A stretch of DNA of 64,000 nt from Polynucleobacter bastaniensis (GTDB taxonomy: Bacteria; Pseudomonadota; Gammaproteobacteria; Burkholderiales; Burkholderiaceae), in the NCBI RefSeq assembly GCF_018882205.1, contig NZ_JACVOU010000004.1:1-64000 (forward strand). Reading direction: 5' to 3'. Position 1 is the stretch's first letter; the number at the start of each line of letters is the position of its first letter. The position numbers were made by a program, and so were the translations under genes. Below the pieces are notes generated by a model. It had not been told where the DNA came from and ran no database searches. It saw only the letters and a list, made by a program, of their open reading frames with translations. Positions 54,879 to 62,744 of this stretch are shown here, one piece after another.

Positions 54879-55607
54879 ATGTTATCTATTAAGAATCTTG
54901 AAGCAGGCTACGGCAAAGTAAAAGTTCTGCACGGCATCAATATTGATGTTCCTAAAGGACAAGTCATTACTTTGATCGGGTCAAACGGCGCTGGTAAAAC
55001 AACGACGATGCGTGCCATTACTGGCATGATTAAACCAACTGGCGGTGAAGTTACCTTAGGTGGTGAAAAAATTGATGGCTATGACTCTCATAAAATCGCA
55101 CGCCTTGGTTTGGCACATAGCCCAGAAGGTCGTCGTGTATTTACGACGATGTCTGTGAATGACAATCTCCTCTTGGGTGCATTTCCACGCTTTACGGGTA
55201 GCCGTCCAAAGGGCGACATCAAGAACGATCTCGAGAGATCTCTTGAGATGTTCCCGCGCTTAAAAGAGCGTCGTAATCAATTGGCCGGTACATTGTCAGG
55301 TGGTGAGCAACAGATGTTGGCAATGGCTCGTGCCGTGATGCTCAATCCAGAGATCATTCTCTTGGATGAGCCTTCAATGGGCTTGGCACCAATTTTGGTT
55401 GAGGAAGTTTTCAGAATTATCTCTAATCTCAAATCACAAGGTGTGACGATGCTATTGGTTGAGCAGTTCGCTGCAGCGGCTCTAAAGGTTGCAGACTACG
55501 GTTATGTTCTTGAGAACGGTAAGATTGCAACGCATGGCCCAGCTGATAAGTTAATGCATGATCCAGCAGTGAAAGCAGCTTACTTAGGCGGTGCTAGTAG
55601 CCACTAG
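54879..55607 (+). CDS. livF: Branched-chain amino-acid ABC transporter ATPase (LivF-like)
   Basis: This 242-aa ABC ATPase has Walker A GSNGAGKTT, Q-loop LAHSPEGRRVFTTMSVNDNL (LivF-specific), signature TLSGGEQQMLAMARA, Walker B IILLDEPSMGL and switch His replaced by a Gln in VEQFAAAAL, as usual in LivF. It starts 31 bases after LivMG and completes the transporter. A terminator follows 24 bases after its stop. Confidence 0.93.
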   Translation: MLSIKNLEAGYGKVKVLHGINIDVPKGQVITLIGSNGAGKTTTMRAITGMIKPTGGEVTLGGEKIDGYDSHKIARLGLAHSPEGRRVFTTMSVNDNLLLGAFPRFTGSRPKGDIKNDLERSLEMFPRLKERRNQLAGTLSGGEQQMLAMARAVMLNPEIILLDEPSMGLAPILVEEVFRIISNLKSQGVTMLLVEQFAAAALKVADYGYVLENGKIATHGPADKLMHDPAVKAAYLGGASSH

Positions 55608-55630
55608 GATTTAGCAGCACCGTGTTATTC

Positions 55631-55655
55631 AAAAGCCCTCGAAAGAGGGTTTTCT
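55631..55655 (+). terminator. Intrinsic terminator after livF
   Basis: CCCTC–GAAA–GAGGG is flanked by A's on the left and followed by TTTTCT, a compact tetraloop terminator of the liv operon. It could also serve the convergent gene at 55709. Confidence 0.8.
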
Positions 55656-55708
55656 ATTGGAGAGTAAACCAGCCCTTAATTTTCTTGTTTTGAATTAGTC
55701 GGATGGCC

Positions 55709-56533
55709 TCACAGATTCAAAGTTAGCGCTCCTTTAATTAGGAGATTAACAGCAATGATAAGAGTGAAGATCGAGAAAATGAGTTGAGTATGCGGACCAC
55801 TTAATTTTTTACCGAGAAGTAGTCCAATCAATAGTCCACCTAAGGCAGCAAGTGCAAAAGGCGCAGCAACGAAGATATTTAAGCTACCGCTAACTGCCGA
55901 GAATATTACTCCGCCACCAGTGATGATAGCGAGCACTCCCAGCGAGGTGGCAACGATGGATTTGACAGGTAGGTCGGTATAGCGCTTCAGTGCAGGCACG
56001 ATGATGAAACCACCGCCAACACCTAAGAGGCCAGATAGGAAGCCTGCAATACTGCCGGCGAGCATCAGGGCGCGAGCACAAGGCAGGGTCCATTGGAGTT
56101 TCCCAATAGTAGGGTTGATGAGGCAGGGTGGAGGCTTTCTATTTTCTTCTAGGATGCCCTTAATCTGATTGCGAGCCTGCCTCAATAAACGAATAGCCAC
56201 AAATAACAAGATGAGGCTAAAGAAAATCTGTAAGGGTGCATTCGGAATTTGAGGCGCAAGCCAAAGCCCTAGTGGCGATAGCGCTAAACCAAAGATCGCC
56301 ATAAAACCTGCTGCTTTATAGCGCAAGATCTTATTTTTGAGGCCCAGAATGGCGCCAATAGTAGAAGCTAGGGCAACTGCACATAGCGCAATTGGGGCTG
56401 CCTCCGCAATGGATAGTCCCAGAAAGAAGACTAAGAGCGGTACAGACAAAATCCCGCCCCCGGCTCCAGTAAGACCCATGAGGATGCCTACCAGAGTGCC
56501 TAGTGCTGGGCCGATAAGGGTTGAGTAATCCAT
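55709..56533 (-). CDS. TauE/SafE (TSUP) family sulfite or sulfur-oxyanion exporter
   Basis: Eight or nine hydrophobic helices are visible in 274 aa. GTLVGILMGLTGAGGGILSVP at the N-terminus and GFLSGLLGVGGGFIIVPALK in the second half are the paired TSUP signatures. It would export sulfite or thiosulfate. It is divergent from a persulfide dioxygenase gene across a 63-base AT-rich region, an arrangement known from bigR/blh loci, where the exporter removes the sulfite produced by the dioxygenase. Confidence 0.87.
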   Translation of the reverse strand: MDYSTLIGPALGTLVGILMGLTGAGGGILSVPLLVFFLGLSIAEAAPIALCAVALASTIGAILGLKNKILRYKAAGFMAIFGLALSPLGLWLAPQIPNAPLQIFFSLILLFVAIRLLRQARNQIKGILEENRKPPPCLINPTIGKLQWTLPCARALMLAGSIAGFLSGLLGVGGGFIIVPALKRYTDLPVKSIVATSLGVLAIITGGGVIFSAVSGSLNIFVAAPFALAALGGLLIGLLLGKKLSGPHTQLIFSIFTLIIAVNLLIKGALTLNL

Positions 56534-56545
56534 TGCAATTTATTT

Positions 56546-56557
56546 TATATTAATATA
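56546..56557. promoter_or_regulatory. AT-only palindrome in the divergent blh/tauE region
   Basis: TATATTAATATA is self-complementary and lies in a 63-base region of nearly pure A/T between the two divergent genes. BigR-type repressors bind AT-rich dyads in such places, so this is the best candidate operator. Sequence symmetry alone is weak evidence in such DNA. Confidence 0.45.
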
Positions 56558-56596
56558 GTATATAAATATATATATTATTTATTCACCTGAAAGAAT

Positions 56597-57472
56597 ATGT
56601 TGACTACCAAGCCCACCCCCTTGATTAAAGACTTTTTTGACCCTGAAACTTGGACTTATACCTATGTGGTCTATGAAGATGAGGCAAGTCCATGCGTCAT
56701 CATCGACTCTGTCTTGAACTACGACCCTAAATCAGGCAGAACTACTACCAAGTCTGCTGATGAGGTGATTGCCTTTGTTAAGAAGCGCCAGCTCCAAGTG
56801 GATTGGATCCTAGAGACCCATGCTCATGCAGACCATTTAACGGCTGCCCCTTATTTACAAAGTCAATTAGGCGGCAAGTTGGTGATCGGTGATCACATTG
56901 CTAATGTGCAGGTGGTATTTAAAGGTATCTTTAATCTAGATGATCACTTTAAAGCGGACGGCACTCAATTTGACTACTTACTGAAAGAGGGTGAATCACT
57001 CACATTCGGAAATCTCTCCTTAAAGGCACTTTTTGTACCGGGCCATACACCTGCTTGTATGGCTTATGAAATCGGCGATGCCATCTTTGTGGGCGATACC
57101 CTGTTTATGCCAGATGTCGGTACAGCCCGTTGTGATTTTCCGGGTGGTGATGCGAAGACACTCTATCGATCTATTCAAAAGATTTTGTCTTATCCTGGTC
57201 AGACCAAGTTGTATATGTGCCATGACTATCCGCCAAAAAATCGACCCGCGACTGGAGTGACCACTGTTGCTGATGAGAGGGTAAATAATATTCATGTACA
57301 TGACGGTGTGACTGAAGCGCAATTTGTGGAAATGCGAACCACACGAGATAGCACTTTAGAGATGCCAACACTTATTTTGCCGTCTATCCAGGTCAATATA
57401 CGAGCCGGACATTTTCCTGAACCTGATAGCAATGGAGTCTCGTATTTAAAGATTCCTTTGAATGCACCCTGA
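56597..57472 (+). CDS. blh: Persulfide dioxygenase-like metallo-hydrolase (Blh/ETHE1 family)
   Basis: This metallo-beta-lactamase fold protein (291 aa) has ETHAHADHLTAA as its metal motif, VPGHTPACM for the next His, FVGDTLFMPDVGTARCDFPGG for the Asp and the ETHE1/Blh-specific loop, and MCHDYPP for the last His. ETHE1-type enzymes oxidise glutathione persulfide to sulfite with O2 using one Fe(II). Together with the divergent exporter and the downstream ArsR-type repressor it forms the known sulfide-detoxification set. It ends 7 bases before the regulator. Confidence 0.87.
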   Translation: MLTTKPTPLIKDFFDPETWTYTYVVYEDEASPCVIIDSVLNYDPKSGRTTTKSADEVIAFVKKRQLQVDWILETHAHADHLTAAPYLQSQLGGKLVIGDHIANVQVVFKGIFNLDDHFKADGTQFDYLLKEGESLTFGNLSLKALFVPGHTPACMAYEIGDAIFVGDTLFMPDVGTARCDFPGGDAKTLYRSIQKILSYPGQTKLYMCHDYPPKNRPATGVTTVADERVNNIHVHDGVTEAQFVEMRTTRDSTLEMPTLILPSIQVNIRAGHFPEPDSNGVSYLKIPLNAP

Positions 57473-57479
57473 TTAGAGA

Positions 57480-57803
57480 ATGACCATGAATACACCATTC
57501 TCCAAATCGGAGTTAAAGAAGATGCAATCAGCCGCAGAGGATGCCTGCAAGCTCATGAAGGTCCTATCCAATCGAGATCGCATGATGCTCTTATGTGAAA
57601 TCGGTCAAGCAGAAAAATGTGTTGGTGAGTTAGAGGCGGCACTGGATCTACATCAGCCAACTCTCTCGCAGCAACTTACCGTGTTGCGTAAAGAAAGGCT
57701 AGTGAAAACACGTAGAGAAGGCAAGCAAATTTACTACACCCTATCTAGCGAAGTTGCTGTTGCCGTAATGAGTTTGCTTTACAAGCATTACTGTAAAAAG
57801 TAA
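57480..57803 (+). CDS. bigR: ArsR-family persulfide-sensing repressor (BigR/SqrR-like)
   Basis: A 107-aa ArsR-family winged-helix protein, with the recognition region LHQPTLSQQLTVLRKERLVK. Cys39 (in MLLCE) and Cys105 (in HYCKK) are 66 residues apart, the same spacing as the sulfide-sensing pair Cys42/Cys108 of BigR and Cys41/Cys107 of SqrR. These form a di- to tetrasulfide bridge in the presence of persulfide, releasing DNA. The ArsR metal motif (CVC) is absent. Cys23 and Cys47 are extra. It probably represses blh and the divergent tauE-like gene. Confidence 0.85.
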   Translation: MTMNTPFSKSELKKMQSAAEDACKLMKVLSNRDRMMLLCEIGQAEKCVGELEAALDLHQPTLSQQLTVLRKERLVKTRREGKQIYYTLSSEVAVAVMSLLYKHYCKK

Positions 57804-57837
57804 TCAATTCTTTAACCGTTTTTAAAGGGAGTTCAAT

Positions 57838-58023
57838 ATGAAATGTAACGTCGGCGGTATCGATCGTATTTTAAGAATCTCAGTAGGCATTGTGCTGGTT
57901 GGACTTGCAGCTAACGGTATCGTAGGTTGGTGGGGTTGGCTCGGACTGATTCCTATGACTACTGGTATTTTCCGTTTTTGCCCAGCCTACTTATTATTGG
58001 GAAATAATTTTTGCTCTAAGTGA
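57838..58023 (+). CDS. DUF2892 small membrane protein
   Basis: CNVGGIDRILRISVGIVLVG and the final cysteine-containing FCPAYLLLGNNFC define this 61-residue protein as DUF2892, the membrane part of YgaP-type rhodanese proteins. It has two hydrophobic helices. It follows the BigR-like gene by 34 bases with an AGGGAG site and fits the sulfur detoxification module. Three Cys residues may bind sulfane sulfur (inferred). Confidence 0.85.
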   Translation: MKCNVGGIDRILRISVGIVLVGLAANGIVGWWGWLGLIPMTTGIFRFCPAYLLLGNNFCSK

Positions 58024-58084
58024 GTGCCGCAAGTTTTGATTAAGACATATTGTGATCAACTTACTCAATATGTCTTATTTGTAT

Positions 58085-58510
58085 TTAAGACGGTAGTTTT
58101 TTGGTATAGATACCGTGTAGCAAAAAGATAGCAAAGAAGACAATACCAATCATCCAGTGTGTTGCAATAACCTCGTCTCGAATTTCTGCAGGGCCGTAGT
58201 ACAACAAAGCGCCCGATACTAATAAAATGGCTAAAAAAGCCAATTGACTTAAACCACTCAATAACTTTCTTTTGGACTTCAGGCCCGCTTTCAGATGAAA
58301 GGGCAAGACTGAGCCTAGAGCCATCGTAGCCAATATGGCAGCAATGCCGTGCCATGCCAATACCGAATGGGTTCCCAATACGGCCCGTTCAATATGGAAT
58401 TCATGTCCAAGTAAATAAACTGTCCCGGTGAGGGAGCAAGCAAACATACCAATTTGAACAAAGTGTTTTTGCCATGTTGGCATCTTGCCAAGGCGATTTG
58501 TATTCTTCAT
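58085..58510 (-). CDS. Four-helix, His-rich membrane protein, possible b-type cytochrome
   Basis: The start ATG 58510 overlaps the apbE stop (ATGA). The 141-aa protein has four hydrophobic helices at about 13–35, 45–65, 85–105 and 113–135. His residues occur inside or near helices two and four (THSVLAWHGIAA, ATHWMIGIVFF, FLLHGIY), as in DUF4405- and cytochrome-b-like proteins that bind heme between helices. I infer a quinol-to-flavoprotein electron conduit. It is the fourth gene of the Fur-box operon. Confidence 0.6.
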   Translation of the reverse strand: MKNTNRLGKMPTWQKHFVQIGMFACSLTGTVYLLGHEFHIERAVLGTHSVLAWHGIAAILATMALGSVLPFHLKAGLKSKRKLLSGLSQLAFLAILLVSGALLYYGPAEIRDEVIATHWMIGIVFFAIFLLHGIYTKKLPS

Positions 58511-59334
58511 GGGGATTGGGTATCGGGGATGCGGATTGCTTGGGCAGAAAAATGACTTAAGCAAGGATGGCGAGTATTTCTGGAAATACTCACGACCTTA
58601 GTTAAGGCGTCTGCGTAGACACATCTAGTTGCGACCACTGAGTAAGACTCTGAAAACTCAATATGCCCTTGATTAAGGGGATTCACCATAAAGCTCTTTG
58701 AGCCGCTACTACGGTTTGCAAAGTAGAGGCTGCTAGTGGCAATCGCACCCGCTGACATGCTGCCAATCTGGATGAGTTCATGCGGTTTTGATGGATTACG
58801 GATTTGAATAGCTTGAGAACGACCTCCGAATATGCGGATATCCCCGCCCGCGTTGACTGATCCAGCTTGGACGCCATTAGCAAGTAAAGCTTCAACGGCT
58901 TTATCTACTGCGTAGCCTTTGGCAATACCACCAAGATCAAGGCAAAGCGGTAGTGACGATCGAACCAGGAAGTGTTCAATCAATTGGAGATCTTCAATAC
59001 CTCCAAATGAGTAATTATTGAGCTTGCCATGCTTAGGGAGTAGGCCTGCTTCCACCAGGTGATGGCCAACCCCACAATTAAATACACCTTGGGATTGGAG
59101 GTAAATCTCTTTTGCGATCCTGAGAACCTCAGCTGTCCATGGGTGAATTCGAACAGGCTCTAAATAGGATCTGGCGTTGATCTGGGAAAGCTCGCTATTA
59201 GGATTGTGAAAGCACATCAGGAATTGCACTTGTTCAACAGCTAAAAAAGCCTCATCTAGCGCTTTCAATGGGGGTGATTGGTCTTCAATCCTGATTTCTA
59301 CGAAAGTACCCAAGAGCGGCTTGCAGCGAATCAT
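58507..59334 (-). CDS. apbE: FAD:protein FMN transferase ApbE
   Basis: ApbE attaches FMN covalently to Thr or Ser of target proteins in the periplasm. CLDLGGIAKGYAVDKAVEAL and SVNAGGDIRIFGG are the substrate-binding signatures and GAIATSSLYF is the Mg-binding block. At 275 aa it is a little short but complete. The start overlaps the stop of the FMN-binding protein gene (ATGA), so transferase and target are coupled. I see no clear signal peptide, which is unusual for a periplasmic ApbE: the N-terminus reads MIRCKPLLGTFVEI. It might therefore act on the target before or during export, or start further upstream. Confidence 0.88.
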   Translation of the reverse strand: MIRCKPLLGTFVEIRIEDQSPPLKALDEAFLAVEQVQFLMCFHNPNSELSQINARSYLEPVRIHPWTAEVLRIAKEIYLQSQGVFNCGVGHHLVEAGLLPKHGKLNNYSFGGIEDLQLIEHFLVRSSLPLCLDLGGIAKGYAVDKAVEALLANGVQAGSVNAGGDIRIFGGRSQAIQIRNPSKPHELIQIGSMSAGAIATSSLYFANRSSGSKSFMVNPLNQGHIEFSESYSVVATRCVYADALTKVVSISRNTRHPCLSHFSAQAIRIPDTQSP

Positions 59335-59891
59335 TTTGCTTTTAGGCTTAAGGTCTGATTTTTTAAAGCGATCTCATATAAGACCGCAACCCGCTTAACG
59401 CCATCAGTCAGATGTTTGCAGGAGAGAGTAGCACCACCAATATTCTGAATATCTTGATTGAGCTTGATGGGATCTACAGCCGTTTTTCCGACGAATTGTT
59501 TACGCCAGTTGGCTTCTGCTACTTCATATCCATAAGATTCAACATATTCCAGAATCTCAATTCCAGTTACTGCACCCGATGGATTGAGTGCTACCGCGTA
59601 AGTAATCATTTCATGTTTACCGACTACTTCATCTACGATAAACCAGCTTCCGTCAGCCGCCCTCCAAATTTGGTCTCCTTGAAAGGGGTGACGAATACTC
59701 GAAGCTGAGCGCATTTTGTCTTGCAGCTCATCGGCGATGATCATGGGATTTTTAACAAGCGATTTATTAGGTAGCAGTATCTTTTGGGCTTGTTCAACGG
59801 ATACATAAATCTTGGCCTGTGCAATGATGGGTGCGCTTGTCATAGCTAGGCCAATGATGAATAGGGGGTGAGGTTTCCAGTTCATATTCAT
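59331..59891 (-). CDS. Periplasmic FMN-binding (flavinylated) protein
   Basis: This 186-aa protein has a signal peptide (HPLFIIGLAMTSAPIIAQA) and a FMN_bind domain ending in IGGATLSCKHLTDGVKRV, where GAT-x-S/T is the ApbE flavinylation motif (Thr is the FMN attachment site). The upstream VEQAQKILLPNKSL resembles the electron-transfer flavoproteins of the RnfG/NqrC-like group. It would carry a covalent FMN in the periplasm and pass electrons between the membrane protein and another acceptor. It lies four bases after the outer-membrane protein gene. Confidence 0.85.
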   Translation of the reverse strand: MNMNWKPHPLFIIGLAMTSAPIIAQAKIYVSVEQAQKILLPNKSLVKNPMIIADELQDKMRSASSIRHPFQGDQIWRAADGSWFIVDEVVGKHEMITYAVALNPSGAVTGIEILEYVESYGYEVAEANWRKQFVGKTAVDPIKLNQDIQNIGGATLSCKHLTDGVKRVAVLYEIALKNQTLSLKAK

Positions 59892-59895
59892 TTCA

Positions 59896-60810
59896 TTAGT
59901 TCAGAGGAAATCCAACTTTGACGATAAATTCATTCACTGAATGGCTATCCCAAACTCGAGCATTGGAGCACTCGGCTTCCCCGCCACCCATGCAGGTTCC
60001 ACCTTTGAGCTGATAGCGCCAAGCGCCCGTGACCCACCAATCTTTAGCGGCGTAGTGCATATTAGGCCCTACAAAAGTGGCACGTTGGACTTGATTACGT
60101 AAATTCAACTCTGAGTAGTCATTGTGGAAGCGTGCCTCAACGCCTGCGGACCATTTAGGTGCAAATCGATAACTCGCGCCCACAAGGAAGTCGAGCATCG
60201 ATTCTGGTACGTTACCATTTTCAATAAACTTTAAGCGTTCATTCGCTACAACTACGTTACCTGCCAAAACCAATCGATCGTCAATGAAATTGGATTGCAA
60301 GAGTAGGCGAGCTTCAATTTCATCTTTGTTTCTTCCCCAGGTTGGTTCTAAATACAGACCAACGCCAACGGGCGATGTCACTGGATTGGTAAGTCGGTAA
60401 ATAGCTTCTAGTGATCCACCCTCAATGCCACTTTTTCTATAGGGAGTGGCTGGGTCATGACTGGATGGCACTCCATACCCACCTGTACAGCTTGGGCTAT
60501 CGCCACAAGCTTCTGAGTTGGTGTAATTCTGACTTGCGCTGGTGTAGTAGGAATTGATGTAACCAGCAATTTGTAAATCATTGGTAAGGCCATATTCCAA
60601 CTCAGTCCTAGCTGTCCAGGCATCGTAGGTGCCGGCAGCTTGTTGTTTACTGAGTTGTAAGCGTTGTTCAAACTCGAGTTTTCCTTTGGGCTGGAGATCG
60701 AGGGTGTAAATCCAACCAAATGCACCTTCACCCGCATTTGCGAATGAGAAGTGCAGGGCTGTGGCTAAGAGGATGCTAAAGGCAACAAGTCTTTTGATAG
60801 TCATTTTCAT
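59896..60810 (-). CDS. Outer-membrane beta-barrel protein (DUF6662-like)
   Basis: A 304-aa secreted protein with a signal peptide (LVAFSILLATALHFSFANA) and amphipathic strands across its length: YTLDLQPKGKLEFEQRL, TELEYGLTNDLQIAGYINSY and SVNEFIVKVGFPLN. It ends in Asn rather than the usual aromatic residue. It contains loops with cysteines (EACGDSPSCTGG, GGTCMGGGEAEC). Two Fur-box-like dyads lie at 60840–60881, directly upstream. It is the first gene of the operon, and might bind iron or serve as the outer channel. Function is not established by the sequence. Confidence 0.75.
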   Translation of the reverse strand: MKMTIKRLVAFSILLATALHFSFANAGEGAFGWIYTLDLQPKGKLEFEQRLQLSKQQAAGTYDAWTARTELEYGLTNDLQIAGYINSYYTSASQNYTNSEACGDSPSCTGGYGVPSSHDPATPYRKSGIEGGSLEAIYRLTNPVTSPVGVGLYLEPTWGRNKDEIEARLLLQSNFIDDRLVLAGNVVVANERLKFIENGNVPESMLDFLVGASYRFAPKWSAGVEARFHNDYSELNLRNQVQRATFVGPNMHYAAKDWWVTGAWRYQLKGGTCMGGGEAECSNARVWDSHSVNEFIVKVGFPLN

Positions 60811-60836
60811 GGTCTAGTAGGGTGGTCAATAAAAGT

Positions 60837-60889
60837 AAATGAGAATGATTCTTAATATACAGTAAATGAGAACAATTCTCAATTGAGAA
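60837..60889 (-). promoter_or_regulatory. Double Fur-box upstream of the flavinylation operon
   Basis: TGAGAATGATTCTTA (60840–60854) and TGAGAACAATTCTCA (60867–60881) are both near-perfect 7-1-7 dyads of the Fur consensus type (TGATAAT-n-ATTATCA), with centres 27 bases apart. The second runs into TTCTCAATTGAGAA (60876–60889), a perfect palindrome that adds another half-site. Iron-dependent repression of the four-gene operon is the natural reading. Confidence 0.75.
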
Positions 60890-60958
60890 ATTAACCCTGC
60901 GTGCTTTGGTGTTGAGTTTTTGCCTGGGAATACCCCCTAGCTTGTAAGATTTGGGTCT

Positions 60959-61201
60959 ATGGATTCAGAAGCCCTGGTGAAGCTGGTCACAATGAAGATG
61001 CCATTCGGCAAGCATGCTGGCCGTGCACTTGCAGACTTGCCTAGTAATTATTTAGCGTGGTTTGCGCGCGAAGGATTTCCGAAGAGCGAGCTGGGTCAGT
61101 TGCTAGAGCTGATGCACACCTTAGATCACAATGGCTTACGCGGATTATTAGCCCCTATCCAGCGGGCCTATGGACTTGCTCCCCATACCCGCAAGCAGTA
61201 A
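60959..61201 (+). CDS. DUF3820 family protein
   Basis: The 80-residue protein matches DUF3820: MPFGKHAGRALADLPSNYLAWF is the family motif (FGKYKGR.L.DLP..YL.W). It is often annotated as a putative quorum-sensing-regulated virulence factor; its molecular role is unknown. It lies between the Fur-box region and the convergent nuclease gene, with 4 bases separating the two stops. Confidence 0.85.
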   Translation: MDSEALVKLVTMKMPFGKHAGRALADLPSNYLAWFAREGFPKSELGQLLELMHTLDHNGLRGLLAPIQRAYGLAPHTRKQ

Positions 61202-61205
61202 AGAC

Positions 61206-62225
61206 TTACTTGGAGCGAACTATTGCTGTCACGCGATTGCGTTCATAGACCGCATTAGGTGAATCTGGCGGACTGCTTTGGGAGAGGGTGACCTGCAATG
61301 CACTTTGCGCCTGAATTTCTTGCGCCAGCTTTTGAGCCAGCTCAAGATTGTGGTCGTATTGAATCTGCACGCTGGCAACCTTTCCTGAATTGATATTGGA
61401 GATCAATGCCGTAAGCTTCTCAGCCGAATACTGATCAAAAAAAACGGGATACCAGCCACCCACCATAGGTTTGGCCTCCGAACTGCTCTTTTCAACTGGT
61501 TTACTGGACTTGCTTCCGCCGACCTCTATCGGTAGATGAAAGTCGATGCCAGTCTTCTGAATGAGCTCGGCATAGGAGATCGGCGCACTCATTTGCGCAT
61601 CATCGGTGTTTTCAACCCAATAAGCCCAAGCTAATTTTTTGGCAGGATCGTAGACCAGCTTATAAAGATGACTCGGAATGGTGACCTTGCCTTTACCAAT
61701 GCTGCCGGCATGACCCACAGATCCAGTAAAGACATAGACATCGCCTTTTACGCGCTTGATGTACATCCTGGTAGGCTCTTCAACCCGTTTGGCCCAGATG
61801 CCCTGATTGTTTTGCCGAGCCTGCGGCATCATATTTGCCAGAGAGAATGATTGCGCCATTCCCCTCTCGGTTGTCATGTCGCCAGCTGGCACGTTGTGAC
61901 CCCGGTCATATCCACTGCCACGATAGTCTGCCAGTAGGGCGCGTTCATGTGCTGGGAGTCTGGCCTCTTCGTAGAACTGATTGGTTCGGCGGGGGTGCGT
62001 CGCCTGGAGTTGCTCGCTATTTAACCTCTCAACGGTGTAGATGGGCTTTTTGTCTAAAGGCGAGTAGTAGATCGCGAAATCATCAAAACAGAGGTCCCGA
62101 CCGGCCTGGGCAGTACTAGGTATTTGTTGGGCTGGGAATAGATCTTGGCATTGGTCGAAGATAGCCAGGGTACTCAGTGGCAGCCAAAGTGAGCTAATTA
62201 AGAGGAATGTGGCCAGGAATTTCAT
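61206..62225 (-). CDS. Secreted DNA/RNA non-specific endonuclease
   Basis: FLATFLLISSLWLPLSTLA is a signal peptide, so the protein (339 aa) is exported. YDRGHNVPAGDM is the DRGH active-site motif of NUC1/Serratia-type nucleases (His is the general base) and SLANMMPQARQNNQGIW supplies the Mg-binding Asn. A C-terminal region (about 245–339), with Ser/Lys-rich linker SSKPVEKSSSEAK, is not part of the nuclease fold and may bind a surface. It probably degrades extracellular DNA for nutrients. Confidence 0.88.
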   Translation of the reverse strand: MKFLATFLLISSLWLPLSTLAIFDQCQDLFPAQQIPSTAQAGRDLCFDDFAIYYSPLDKKPIYTVERLNSEQLQATHPRRTNQFYEEARLPAHERALLADYRGSGYDRGHNVPAGDMTTERGMAQSFSLANMMPQARQNNQGIWAKRVEEPTRMYIKRVKGDVYVFTGSVGHAGSIGKGKVTIPSHLYKLVYDPAKKLAWAYWVENTDDAQMSAPISYAELIQKTGIDFHLPIEVGGSKSSKPVEKSSSEAKPMVGGWYPVFFDQYSAEKLTALISNINSGKVASVQIQYDHNLELAQKLAQEIQAQSALQVTLSQSSPPDSPNAVYERNRVTAIVRSK

Positions 62226-62744
62226 TGCATGTCAGTGTAATGAGTGTCGATATCAGGTGGTAAAGGTTTTGCTCGTATTTGGGGATCAAGCTAGCCATAT
62301 AGCTAGTATTGATGAGTGCTTAGATGTCTTTTGTCTGATATCTCAAGCAAGCAAAAACACGGCAGGACGGACTCAAGTACAAATGCGCTCATGAGCGAAA
62401 AAACACTACCGGTAGAAAATTTAGCCCATCAAAATACTAGATGTACGGGTTAAGCAACTCTTTCGAGGGGTGAAAATAGTAAAAAAGTCGGATTTTGAGC
62501 CCTTTTTTATTATATGAAATAAGCCCTTACTAACTTCTATAAGCTATTGAAATTAATACAGAAAATATCAAATTTACAGGCTCTCACAGGGATCATCTCT
62601 ATTTCAAGACCTATAAGTTATGGAAATCAGTTTCCTTATTCTTGACTTGATATAAGAACCTTTTTACAGTGACTCATGTTTTTTACTTATTGCAATGCAA
62701 CATAAATCTGAGTATTGATTTTTTGAGGCCCTGCAAGACTACAA
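62226..62744 (+). other. Gene-free region before the lytic transglycosylase
   Basis: These 519 bases hold no credible gene; short open frames here lack family features. The right half is AT-rich and should contain the promoter of the lytic transglycosylase. I see no tRNA or riboswitch fold that I can support. Confidence 0.5.
62642..62670 (+). promoter_or_regulatory. Candidate sigma-70 promoter
   Basis: TTGACT at 62642–62647 and TACAGT at 62665–62670, spaced by 17 bases, resemble -35 and -10 elements. They lie 75 bases before the transglycosylase start. Confidence 0.35.

Noticed and set aside
62209-62394. Short + strand open frame in the 62.2-kb gap
   Set aside because: It overlaps the nuclease signal-peptide region, has no family features and no good ribosome site.
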